Below are positions 28,344 to 36,733 of a stretch of DNA of 44,236 bases, one piece after another. The position numbers and the translations under genes are program-made. How positions within the stretch are numbered: position 1 is the first letter of the stretch; each line of letters starts with the position of its first letter. This DNA is from Candidatus Moduliflexus flocculans (GTDB lineage: Bacteria > Moduliflexota > Moduliflexia > Moduliflexales > Moduliflexaceae), in contig DF820455.1 in assembly GCA_000739515.1 (NCBI GenBank), positions 106,629 to 150,864 of the forward strand, read 5' to 3'. The notes below the pieces were generated by a model. It worked only from the letters and a program-made list of their open reading frames with translations. It was not told where the DNA came from and did not search any database.

Positions 28344-30302
28344 TTACTTCATATTCGGCACGACTTGCTGATTGCGGTAGCTCGACGACGGCGCTTTCTG
28401 GAGCGTTTCATCCTCTTGATATGGTTTGTATATATCAACCGGCTGCGCGTGTACCGACAGAAATATGTCGTCGCCGAGATGTTGCCCGTATTTGCCGCGC
28501 ACGTAGGGCGTTTCATCCACTAACAGGTATTTCTCGAACAAAAACTGCTTCCCTTGCAGCGGAATGTCAATCATCGGCTTGACGTTCAGCGCGTCAGTCG
28601 GCGCGGCGGCTAACTCCGTCACTTGCTTGACCGGCCCCTCGAAACGCATATATTCATAATTCTCCGGCAGGAAGAGCGTCCAGCGCAGATGGCTGATCGG
28701 CACGTCTGCGCCGGGGAGTTCGTTCAGCAATTCCCCCTTCAGACTGAGCTTATCCACGTCCGTCACATAGCCGATTTCGATTGAAAACGAGCGCAATTCC
28801 TCGCCGCGCATCGCCGATTTTTTCATTGGAATCAGCATCGCGCCGCCCTCGGTGGTGGCGGGCTTCACCGGCTCGCCGTCGGAAAACGCTTGCAGCAGGC
28901 GCGATTTCTCTGGCAGCGCGACGGTTAGGAATTGCCGGTCATTGTTGCGAATGAAATAACGGGCGCGAGTGATGCTTTTCCCTTCGAGCGTGCGGTGCGT
29001 GACACACTCCATCAAGTCAATGTTCGCGACGACGGTTTGAATTTCCTGAAAACTTTTCACGTCAAGCTGCGCGTGGAAGGCGGCTTCATGAAATTCGTAG
29101 CCGTAGAGCAGCGGGCTTGACGCGCTTTGCAGCAAGGCTTTCGGCAGGTTTTTCGCCGGAATCATGAATTTGTTTTGCTCGGCGGAGGTCACGTCAAGGT
29201 TGCCGACGACTTCGACGCCGACAAAGCCGGAGACAAGCTCGACACCTTTAATCTGCGCGACCGGCACGGCGGCTTTCGCGGGAAGCGAGGGCAACTGCGC
29301 CCGATACGCCACTGTCAGATTGACTGTTTTGCGCCCATCAATCTGGCCGGTCAGCTTGATCACCTGCGCTGCGTCGGTCTGTTCGGTTGTCCAGCGCTCG
29401 ATGTCGGCGCTGCTGACATTCAGAATGTCTACGTCTTTCGGCAGATGCAGTTCCACTTGTTCGAGCGACGGCAGATTGTTCAGCGCGATCATGCTGCTCA
29501 TCGAAAGCGCGGTTTTTTCCACCGTGACGAGCGTCAGCGCGTCTGCCGACGATTTGCGGGCGATGCCGGTTTCTTTTTCGATCTGCCAACTGAGCGCGAG
29601 CGTGTCGTTTTTGCTCAACACCGTCCGAAACGTCGTGCCGCTGTCGGCTTGTGTTACCTGTCCAGTTGGTGACATCTTCAATAAATTGACGGCCTTTTCC
29701 GGGATTTCAACGCTCAAGCTGTTCATTACGGCGGGTGGCGGCGTCAATTCAAACGAATACGTCAAGTTATCCACCTGAATCGGCGCGTAAAAGACAACGG
29801 CGAGCGTGAATTGCGCCGGGCCTTGCGCAATCACATCATAACTCTTGTCGCCGCGCACAAGCTGCGCAACATGCGACGGCGCAGGTGTGGCGGCGTTGGC
29901 GAGCGGCGAAAGCGTCGGCGCGGCGTCATTCGGCGTCACGCGTACGGATTCGATCCCGACTTGCGCGGGGAGCAGTTGAAAGGTCGTCCAGCCGCTTTTC
30001 AAGATTTGCACGGAAAATTCGGCATCGAAACGCATCGTCGCGCCTTGCGCCGTGCCGCGCAGTTGCGCATCCAGCACGTTGAACTCGACTGGAGGCTGCT
30101 CCTTCGCTTCCGGCTGTTTCTGCTCGGCGATGGCGCGTTTCAGGCTTTCTAATTCGTCGAGCATCGTTTTTAACTCGCTCCAGGTCAACACGACTTTTCC
30201 GGATTCCAGATTCGGCAGCGCGATCTCTTCCGCTTGAATGACGGCGTTTCCAGACAGGATGACGAAGGCGCATATACAGAATATGATCAATATGTTTTTC
30301 AT
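28344..30302 (-). CDS. Exported protein of unknown family
   Basis: I do not recognise a family. The 652-residue product has a clear signal peptide (MKNILIIFCICAFVILSGNA, cleavage near AVIQA-EE). It then has a short helical segment (about 30-65, TWSELKTMLDELESLKRAIA, coiled-coil-like), and the rest looks beta-strand-rich with repeated Val/Leu-alternating stretches. No catalytic motif or C-terminal anchor is obvious; the last 40 residues are polar (YKPYQEDETLQKAPSSSYRN). It should be periplasmic or surface-located. I place the start at the ATG at 30302 with AAAAGG 8 bases upstream; the frame opens with a GTG at 30311. It follows the CreD-like membrane protein gene by 120 bases, so the two may form a functional pair. 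Confidence 0.75.
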   Translation of the reverse strand: MKNILIIFCICAFVILSGNAVIQAEEIALPNLESGKVVLTWSELKTMLDELESLKRAIAEQKQPEAKEQPPVEFNVLDAQLRGTAQGATMRFDAEFSVQILKSGWTTFQLLPAQVGIESVRVTPNDAAPTLSPLANAATPAPSHVAQLVRGDKSYDVIAQGPAQFTLAVVFYAPIQVDNLTYSFELTPPPAVMNSLSVEIPEKAVNLLKMSPTGQVTQADSGTTFRTVLSKNDTLALSWQIEKETGIARKSSADALTLVTVEKTALSMSSMIALNNLPSLEQVELHLPKDVDILNVSSADIERWTTEQTDAAQVIKLTGQIDGRKTVNLTVAYRAQLPSLPAKAAVPVAQIKGVELVSGFVGVEVVGNLDVTSAEQNKFMIPAKNLPKALLQSASSPLLYGYEFHEAAFHAQLDVKSFQEIQTVVANIDLMECVTHRTLEGKSITRARYFIRNNDRQFLTVALPEKSRLLQAFSDGEPVKPATTEGGAMLIPMKKSAMRGEELRSFSIEIGYVTDVDKLSLKGELLNELPGADVPISHLRWTLFLPENYEYMRFEGPVKQVTELAAAPTDALNVKPMIDIPLQGKQFLFEKYLLVDETPYVRGKYGQHLGDDIFLSVHAQPVDIYKPYQEDETLQKAPSSSYRNQQVVPNMK

Positions 30303-30320
30303 TGAAATCACCTTTTTTAT

Positions 30321-30415
30321 GGAACGCGGATGACGCAGATTTCGCGGATTTTCACGGATAAAAACAATGAATTATCTCCGCGTTTATCCGTGCAATCCGC
30401 GTCATCCGCGTTCTA
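30321..30415. repeat. Quasi-periodic palindrome between two minus-strand genes
   Basis: GAACGCGGATGACGC (30322-30336) pairs perfectly with 30399-30413. Pairing continues inward with GGATTTTCACGGATAAA against TTTATCCGTGCAATCC. Each arm is a decaying series of GCGGAT-like units about 9-12 bases apart. Confidence 0.88.
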
Positions 30416-30422
30416 AATCATT

Positions 30423-31748
30423 TTATTCATTTGGCAAATCCGGCGGCGTCGGCGGCTCGGCGTGTTTGCGCTTGGGAAAGAGCGGCGTCTTGAACGCCTG
30501 ATCCCAGCCGAGCAATTCCATGAAATCGGCGTCGCGATAGCGCGACAGGACATGCATAATCACCGCGAGCAATACCACCGCTTCAATCGTCAGAATCAAG
30601 CCGGTATAGGCCGGAAACAGCGCGGCAAGCGATGTAATGCCGGAATAAAACAGATACGCTAATGTAATCGCCGCCGCCACATTGAGTTGATCCACGATGC
30701 GGGCGTAATTGAACATTAAGCCGCCAAGTATGCCGAATGAAAGGGCAAATGCAAGCCAAACGGACATATACATCGAAAGATAGGCGAATAACGGATAAAA
30801 CAGGAAATATGCCACGCACAACACGCCGATTTTGACGAAACTCAGCGGGCGTCCGGCGAGCTTCAGAATCAGGCAGACCGAGGCGATAAACAGGAGGAAA
30901 AACGCCGGAGCGCGGCGCGTCATCACGCTGATCTGCTGCGCCACATTGAGCTTGTCCGGCAGCACGACGCCGAGATTAAATTCGGTCAGCGAGCGATCCA
31001 GCGTCCAGACTAACGTCACGCCGTTATTTGTGGTTTCCACATTGGTCGGCGTCATCGTCGAAACCGGATAATCCACATTCTTCGCGCCGATGATGTCGAG
31101 CGTCATGGTGAATTGATTGATTTGCGTGCCTGGCTCGAAACCGTAGATAAAGTGATTCAAGCCGCGTCCATGATATTGCAGCGTAAATTCTATCGCCTGT
31201 TCCGCGTCCAGCAAGCCAGTCCAGAGCGCGAGGTTCTGCTGATATTCCGTGTTGGCAAGCTCTTCCTGTCCGTTCACCAACAGCTTGACGTCGCGCAGGA
31301 TGCCTTCGCCCTGCTGCATGGGATACGGAAAGATAAACGACAAATAAATTTTTTCTTTTTGCGGATTTTTCACCGTGTATTTCCCGGTAAATTCGGCGTT
31401 GTAACCGGTGTAATACGCCAGCCCTTTTTTACGGTAATCCATGTCGAGCTTGACGCGCACGTCCGACGCCGCGAGTTCGCCGCGTGTGAGCGTAGAGACA
31501 TCTGAGCCGAAGTTTTTATAGCGAATAGAAGGCATCGGCTGTTCCAAATTGCCGCCCCAGATTTTTTTGACGGATTCTAACTGGCGGTTCAGCGCGAAAT
31601 AGGTGCGCTGTTCGAGCCGGAGCATTAACACGCTCCACACCAACAGCACCGGCACGACAAGCAACCAGACGTACTTATTAAACAGGATTTTTCCAATAAT
31701 ACGCAACATAAGTGGTCGAGTTAGGGAATGAAGGCAGATCAATGACAT
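30423..31748 (-). CDS. CreD-like polytopic membrane protein
   Basis: The 441-residue frame shows a single N-terminal membrane helix (about 27-44, YVWLLVVPVLLVWSVLML), then a large extracytoplasmic beta-rich domain (about 45-280), then five or six helices (about 282-400) and a short Pro-rich cytoplasmic tail. This arrangement and length resemble inner-membrane protein CreD (E. coli about 450 residues), but I cannot point to a diagnostic motif, so the call is tentative. The domain contains YTGYNAEFTGKYTVKNPQ and LSFIFPYPMQQGEG, which look like membrane-proximal beta-sandwich strands. The start is uncertain: the ATG at 31748 and the ATG at 31709 (MLRIIGKIL) both lack a ribosome site. It lies upstream of the exported-protein gene on the same strand. 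Confidence 0.7.
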   Translation of the reverse strand: MSLICLHSLTRPLMLRIIGKILFNKYVWLLVVPVLLVWSVLMLRLEQRTYFALNRQLESVKKIWGGNLEQPMPSIRYKNFGSDVSTLTRGELAASDVRVKLDMDYRKKGLAYYTGYNAEFTGKYTVKNPQKEKIYLSFIFPYPMQQGEGILRDVKLLVNGQEELANTEYQQNLALWTGLLDAEQAIEFTLQYHGRGLNHFIYGFEPGTQINQFTMTLDIIGAKNVDYPVSTMTPTNVETTNNGVTLVWTLDRSLTEFNLGVVLPDKLNVAQQISVMTRRAPAFFLLFIASVCLILKLAGRPLSFVKIGVLCVAYFLFYPLFAYLSMYMSVWLAFALSFGILGGLMFNYARIVDQLNVAAAITLAYLFYSGITSLAALFPAYTGLILTIEAVVLLAVIMHVLSRYRDADFMELLGWDQAFKTPLFPKRKHAEPPTPPDLPNE

Positions 31749-32131
31749 ATCGAACCGCGATCATTCAGTGAAATACCTCTATCAATTTTTCCAGCGTCAC
31801 GATCTTTTTGTCAATTGCATTCTCATCAACATGTACGTTCGACTTTACGAAAAATACATGAACCGTTGGTGAAAAAGATGTGAAATTTGTACGCGGGAAA
31901 AATACTTGACACGATTAAGCCGCTATGACAACAGGACGTAGGAGATTTTCTGGGATGTTCACGAGTTTTTCAGGAAACGTGTGTTGTTCGAATCCATCTG
32001 ACCGCCAGTCATTCCCTGTTCCTGATTCCTTGAAATGCCGTACGATACAGAACAGACAGAACAGATCGAATTCAACAAAAGAATGAACGTCATCATAGAT
32101 TGAACACTATAACATAAAGGAGAGTTATCAC
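31749..32131. other. Divergent intergenic region before glgA
   Basis: About 380 bases separate the minus-strand CreD-like gene from glgA. I see no gene and, unusually for this window, no long palindrome. A TTGACA at 31906-31911 has no well-spaced -10. AAAGGAG at 32116-32122 is the glgA ribosome site. Confidence 0.5.
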
Positions 32132-33610
32132 ATGTTTATTGCAATGGTCACGCCTGAATGCGCCCCTGTCGCAAAAGTCGGCGGGCTTGGCGACGTGGTA
32201 TTCGGATTAACGCGCGAGTTGGAAATTCGCGGCAATTCAGTGGAAATTATTTTGCCGAAATATGATTGTATGCGCTACGATCATATCTGGGGCTTGCAGA
32301 AAGACATGGAAGACCTGTGGGTTCCCTGGTACGGCGGCGCAATTCATTGCAGCGTCTGGTTCGGGTTCGTGCATGGCCGGAAATGCTTCTTCATCGAGCC
32401 GCATTCAAAAGATAATTTCTTTAATCGCGGCGTGTACTACGGCTGCAACGACGATGTCATGCGCTATGCGTTTTTCAGCAAAGCGTCGTTGGAATTCTTA
32501 TTAAAATCCGGCAAACGCCCGGATGTCATCCATTGCCACGACTGGCAGACCGGCCTCGTGCCTGTCATGCTGTATGAAATGTATAAACATGGCGGGCTGG
32601 CAAATCAGCGCGTCTGCTATACCATCCACAATTTCATGCATCAAGGCGTGACCGGTGCGGATGTGCTATGGGCAACCGGCCTGGGACGGCCTGACTACTA
32701 TTTTCATTATGACCGCTTGCGCGACAATTTTAACGCCAGCGCCATCAACTTGATGAAAGGCGGGATCGTCTATTCGAATTTCGTGACGACCGTTTCCCCG
32801 AAACATGCCTGGGAAGCGCGTTTCACCGATCAAGGCTGCGGCCTCGGCCATACCCTGCATACGCACGCAGGCAAATTCGGCGGCATCCTGAACGGATTGG
32901 ATTATGAGATGTGGAATCCGGCGATTGATAAGCTGATTCCGTCGAATTACGATATTGCGACGATAGACAAAAAATTTGCCAACAAAGACGCGCTGCGCAA
33001 TCGTCTCTGGATTCGCCAGGATTACAGCCCGCTGATTGCCTACGTTGGCCGCCTCGATTCCCAAAAAGGGGTTGACCTCGTGCGTCATGCGATTTATTAT
33101 TCCATCAATAATGGCGCGCAGTTCGTGCTGCTTGGTTCAAGCCCCGATCCCGCCATCAATCGCATGTTCTGGCAGGTCAAACATCATCTGAACGACAATC
33201 AGGATTGCCATTTGGAATTAGGCTATAACGAAGAATTGGCGCATCTGATTTACGCGGGCGCGGATATGATTATCGTGCCAAGCAACTTCGAGCCGTGCGG
33301 CCTGACGCAGTTAATCGGCTTGAAATACGGCACAGTGCCGATTGTGCGCGCGGTCGGCGGCCTGGCAGATACCATTTTCGACAAAGATTTCGCGCACGAC
33401 AAGCCATTAAACGAGCGCAATGGATTTGTCTTCCATCAGGCGGATTTTAAAGCCGTCGAATATACGTTGGGACGGGCGATCCGGCTGTGGTACGATTACC
33501 CGGATCATTTCCGCAATTTGATGATCAATGGCATGAATTATGATTTTTCGTGGAATTATCCCGGCCAGCATTACCTCGGCGTGTATGAATATATTCGCCA
33601 CAAAGGCTGA
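32132..33610 (+). CDS. glgA: Glycogen/starch synthase (GT5)
   Basis: A 492-residue GT5 glycosyltransferase that extends alpha-1,4-glucan from a nucleotide-glucose, usually ADP-glucose. N-terminal MVTPECAPVAKVGGLGDVVF holds the K-x-G-G-L ADP-binding signature, and VIHCHDWQTGLVP and YTIHNFMHQG are typical. The second Rossmann domain has IAYVGRLDSQKGVDL, ADMIIVPSNFEPCGLTQLIG (with the catalytic E-x7-E region) and TVPIVRAVGGLADT. Length is normal. AAAGGAG precedes the ATG. It leads a block with two GH57 genes 70 and 1,700 bases downstream, consistent with joint synthesis and remodelling of a storage glucan. Confidence 0.95.
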   Translation: MFIAMVTPECAPVAKVGGLGDVVFGLTRELEIRGNSVEIILPKYDCMRYDHIWGLQKDMEDLWVPWYGGAIHCSVWFGFVHGRKCFFIEPHSKDNFFNRGVYYGCNDDVMRYAFFSKASLEFLLKSGKRPDVIHCHDWQTGLVPVMLYEMYKHGGLANQRVCYTIHNFMHQGVTGADVLWATGLGRPDYYFHYDRLRDNFNASAINLMKGGIVYSNFVTTVSPKHAWEARFTDQGCGLGHTLHTHAGKFGGILNGLDYEMWNPAIDKLIPSNYDIATIDKKFANKDALRNRLWIRQDYSPLIAYVGRLDSQKGVDLVRHAIYYSINNGAQFVLLGSSPDPAINRMFWQVKHHLNDNQDCHLELGYNEELAHLIYAGADMIIVPSNFEPCGLTQLIGLKYGTVPIVRAVGGLADTIFDKDFAHDKPLNERNGFVFHQADFKAVEYTLGRAIRLWYDYPDHFRNLMINGMNYDFSWNYPGQHYLGVYEYIRHKG

Positions 33611-33615
33611 TTTCG

Positions 33616-33645
33616 CAGGGGCGCAAGCGCGGGCTTGCGCTCCTG
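33616..33645. repeat. Hairpin after glgA
   Basis: CAGGGGCGCAAGC (33616-33628) and GCTTGCGCTCCTG (33633-33645) pair with one mismatch around a 4-base loop, followed by TTTCTT. It begins 5 bases past the glgA stop. The tip and core resemble the AGGAGTGC family; it could attenuate transcription into the GH57 gene. Confidence 0.75.
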
Positions 33646-33680
33646 TTTCTTGAAGAGAGCATTGCAAAAGGAGACAGAAC

Positions 33681-35144
33681 ATGAGCGGATTACCGGAATA
33701 CATTGACGGATTGCCAAATATTTCAGGCTCGGAAGCGCTAATTGAAAAAGCGATGAAAGATAATCAGGGCAACGCGATCTTTTTGCCCGAATCAGGCATT
33801 GATTTTAGCAGCATTCGCAGCGCATGCGCGATTGCGCTGCACATGCAGCAACCCCTGATTCCCGCGGGAGGCGACGATCTCCACACCGCTGGCATTATCA
33901 GCAATTTGCAGTACATGATGGAACATCAGGGGATCGGCGATAATCATAACGCCGCCGTCTTTCATTGGTGTTACAAACGGATGGGCGATTTTTTGCCGCA
34001 GTTGTTCAATGAAGGCAAACAACCGCGCGTTATGCTGGAATATTCCGGCGTTTTGTTACACGGACTGCGAAAAATGGGGCTGCATGATGTCTTTGATAAC
34101 TTGAAACGCATCACCTGTGATCCGAATTATCGGCATGGCGTCGAATGGCTCGGCTGCACATGGGGACACGCCGTTGCGCCATCAACTCCGGTACAGGATT
34201 TTCGCCTGCATGTCAAAGCGTGGCTGCATCATTTCGCCGCGATTTTCGGATTAGAAGCCGTCAGCCGGATTCGCGGATTTTCTCCGGCGGAAATGGCGCT
34301 GCCGAATCATCCCGACGTGGCGTATGAATTCGTCAAAACGCTGAAAGAATGTGGCTATCAGTGGGTGTTAGTGCAGGAACATACCGTAGAACGTCCGGAC
34401 AAAGGATGGGGGCCGGAAAACAAACATCTGCCGCATCGTTTGATTTGCACAAATTCCAAAGGCGAAAGCATCAGCATTATCGCTATTATCAAAACGCAGG
34501 GCAGTGACACGAAACTTGTCGCGCAGATGCAGCCGTATTACGAAGCCAAAAGCCTGTCGCGCTGGAAAATCGGCGCAAAAGAGGTGCCGCCATTGGTGAC
34601 GCAGATTGCCGATGGCGAAAACGGCGGCGTGATGATGAATGAATTTCCGGGCAAATACATGGACGCCGTGCGGGAATGCGCCGGGTCGGACGTGCCGCTC
34701 GTGAACGCCACCGAATATCTCGAATATCTGTTCAGCCTCGGCATCACGGAAAAAGACCTGCCGGAACTGCAACCGCTGAAACAGAAACAAATCTGGGATA
34801 ATATGAAACCTGGCGACGGCCCGGAGAAATTGGCGAACGTCATTGAAAAATTGAAAAAAGAAGACCACACGTTCCACATGGACGGCGGAAGTTGGACGAA
34901 CAACATTTCCTGGGTCAAAGGCTATGATAACGTTCTTGGGCCGATGGAAAAGGTGAGTTCGTTGTTCAACGAAAAGGTCTTGAAAGCCGGGATTGCGCCG
35001 TCAGAACATCGTTATCGCAACGCGCTATTCCATCTGCTCGCGTCGCAAACCAGTTGCTACCGCTACTGGGGACAGGGCATCTGGACGGACTACGGCCAGG
35101 AAATCTGCCGTCGCGCTCATGATATTTTGACCTACGATTATTGA
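33681..35144 (+). CDS. GH57-type glycoside hydrolase/glucanotransferase (first copy)
   Basis: A 487-residue protein of the GH57 type, retaining enzymes that cut or transfer alpha-glucans. A central GFSPAEMALPN supplies the likely nucleophile E204, and QIADGENGGVMMNEF the likely acid/base region (D311 in D-G-E-N, compare the usual D-A-E-N). The N-terminal HMQQPLIPAGGDDL is a variant of the family's His-x-His start. The C-terminal ASQTSCYRYWGQGIWTDYGQ is shared with its neighbour's AETSCNFYWGEAWVQRC, showing that the two GH57 genes are distant paralogues. AAAAGGAG precedes the ATG. Whether it is an amylase, a branching enzyme or a 4-alpha-glucanotransferase cannot be told. Context with glgA points to storage glucan. 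Confidence 0.82.
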   Translation: MSGLPEYIDGLPNISGSEALIEKAMKDNQGNAIFLPESGIDFSSIRSACAIALHMQQPLIPAGGDDLHTAGIISNLQYMMEHQGIGDNHNAAVFHWCYKRMGDFLPQLFNEGKQPRVMLEYSGVLLHGLRKMGLHDVFDNLKRITCDPNYRHGVEWLGCTWGHAVAPSTPVQDFRLHVKAWLHHFAAIFGLEAVSRIRGFSPAEMALPNHPDVAYEFVKTLKECGYQWVLVQEHTVERPDKGWGPENKHLPHRLICTNSKGESISIIAIIKTQGSDTKLVAQMQPYYEAKSLSRWKIGAKEVPPLVTQIADGENGGVMMNEFPGKYMDAVRECAGSDVPLVNATEYLEYLFSLGITEKDLPELQPLKQKQIWDNMKPGDGPEKLANVIEKLKKEDHTFHMDGGSWTNNISWVKGYDNVLGPMEKVSSLFNEKVLKAGIAPSEHRYRNALFHLLASQTSCYRYWGQGIWTDYGQEICRRAHDILTYDY

Positions 35145-35162
35145 GAGAACTATCCGAACATT

Positions 35163-35195
35163 ACGGGCGAGAGCGTTCTCGCCCGTTTTCGTTTT
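35163..35195 (+). terminator. Intrinsic terminator after the first GH57 gene
   Basis: ACGGGCGAGA-GCGT-TCTCGCCCGT forms a perfect 10-base GC-rich stem directly followed by TTTCGTTTT. It lies 19 bases past the stop. This is the clearest rho-independent terminator in the window and suggests the second GH57 gene has its own promoter. Confidence 0.85.
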
Positions 35196-35326
35196 AGCCG
35201 ATACGCGGCCTCCCTGCCTTAAAAGGGCGCGCTGAATTCACGTAGCATCGTTCGGCTGTTCCTCGCTGCGTCGCGGAAAGATATATTTTCTCCGCCGCGC
35301 AGAGTGGACGAACCGGCCTCAACACT

Positions 35327-36526
35327 ATGGAACAAGCGATTTTTCATGCGCTGGTACTGAACCTTCATCAACCGGCGGGCAATTTAGAATCCCTCCTTGA
35401 GCAGAGGGAATGGGAAGCCAAAGAAATTTTGTTCGCATTAGATCGAATGCCGCGTTCGCTCTGGGATTACGAGGACTGCGGGCGCGTTCATCTGTCGCTG
35501 TCGGGGACGCTGCTGGAAACCCTGAATAATAAAGATTTTCAACATCGTGCCTATGGCATTGTCAAATGCGGCGATCTCCTCTGGCATCTGCAAAATACCA
35601 GTATTTTCGAAATTCTCGGCACGGGCTATTACCATCCTGTGCTGCCGCTCATTCCCGAAGCCGACTGGGATGAACAAATGACGCGCTGGCTCGGCATTGC
35701 GCGGCATCTCTTCTGGCGCGAGCATTTTGCCGGGTTCTGGCCTCCGGAAATGGGTTTCTGCATGGAGATGATTCCGCATCTCAAACGTATGGGGTTCGAA
35801 TATGTGCTGGTGGATAGCACGCACATCGAGCCAGTCAAGCCAATGCGTTGGGAAGAAATTCGCTATCGTCCTCATCGGGCTGAATATGAGGGCGAAGAAA
35901 TCACCGTGGTTGTCCGGGATCGCGAGCTTTCGGACGCGCAGGAATCCGGCATGGATCCTGGCTGGTTCATTCATGAAATGCACGAACGCACGAAATGGTG
36001 CGATTTTCCGCCGCTGGTCACGACGTGCACCGACGGCGATAATGGCGGCTGGTTTCGGAATGTCGCCGAAGGCTCGAACTTCTGGAATGTTTTCTATCGC
36101 CCGTTGTTAGATCGCGTGCGCCAGAAAACAACCGCTGTGCGCCCGACCTTTATTCAGGACTATCTGCGGCAGTATGGCGCGGATGGCTACGTGACCGTGA
36201 ATAAAGGCGCGTGGAATACCGGCTGGCATAACGGCATTGATTTTATCCAGTGGACAGGCTCGCGGATGCAGAAGGACGCCTTAGCGCGAGTTCGCGACAC
36301 CAGCGCGGCGTTTCATGCGCTGCGCGCGCGCGCGGCATACCCGGCGCAGAATTATCATCTCAACGAAGCGCACTGGCGCCTGTTACGCGCCGAAACCAGT
36401 TGCAATTTTTACTGGGGCGAAGCGTGGGTACAACGCTGCCACGATGATTTGGATGTCGTCTGGCGGCATCTCAACGAACTCGAAGCCGAATTGCCGTCGC
36501 CCTTAACATCAACAGAAACCGCATAA
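35327..36526 (+). CDS. GH57-type glycoside hydrolase (second copy)
   Basis: A 399-residue GH57 protein. The N-terminal HALVLNLHQPAGNLESLL carries the family's LxxHQP metal/substrate motif. FAGFWPPEMGFCMEMIPHL gives the nucleophile E141. VTTCTDGDNGGWFRN holds the acid/base candidate (D236 or D238). AETSCNFYWGEAWVQRCHDD is the conserved C-terminal helix. At about 400 residues it is the compact, catalytic-domain type without a C-terminal carbohydrate module. Substrates known for such enzymes are alpha-1,4-glucans. No signal peptide, so it should act on an internal polymer such as that made by GlgA upstream. The ATG has no obvious Shine-Dalgarno. An internal terminator separates it from the first copy. 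Confidence 0.87.
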   Translation: MEQAIFHALVLNLHQPAGNLESLLEQREWEAKEILFALDRMPRSLWDYEDCGRVHLSLSGTLLETLNNKDFQHRAYGIVKCGDLLWHLQNTSIFEILGTGYYHPVLPLIPEADWDEQMTRWLGIARHLFWREHFAGFWPPEMGFCMEMIPHLKRMGFEYVLVDSTHIEPVKPMRWEEIRYRPHRAEYEGEEITVVVRDRELSDAQESGMDPGWFIHEMHERTKWCDFPPLVTTCTDGDNGGWFRNVAEGSNFWNVFYRPLLDRVRQKTTAVRPTFIQDYLRQYGADGYVTVNKGAWNTGWHNGIDFIQWTGSRMQKDALARVRDTSAAFHALRARAAYPAQNYHLNEAHWRLLRAETSCNFYWGEAWVQRCHDDLDVVWRHLNELEAELPSPLTSTETA

Positions 36527-36530
36527 CCAG

Positions 36531-36706
36531 AACTCCGAGGTTTTGATGATTATTAAAAAATAATCCGGCAGTCGCGCTCGTTGAGCGTGTCGAAACGAGT
36601 GTGACGTGTTCCCTTCAACAAGTTCCCGTTTCCTTCGACAAGCTCAGGGAACGGGAACTTGTCATTGCCGAATTAAATTTTTAATGTTCATAAAAACCTC
36701 GGAGTT
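36531..36706. repeat. 176-bp nested palindrome between GH57 gene and dapL
   Basis: Outer arms start AACTCCGAGGTTTT and extend about 45 bases each (36531-36575, 36662-36706). An inner palindrome pairs ACAAGTTCCCGTTTCC (36618-36633) with GGGAACGGGAACTTGT (36647-36662) and has CCTTCGACAAGCTCAGG at its centre. A further TGAGCGTGTCGAA lies at 36582-36594. It begins 4 bases after the GH57 stop. Confidence 0.9.
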
Positions 36707-36733
36707 CTTTTGAGCGAATAGAAAGGAGATTTC

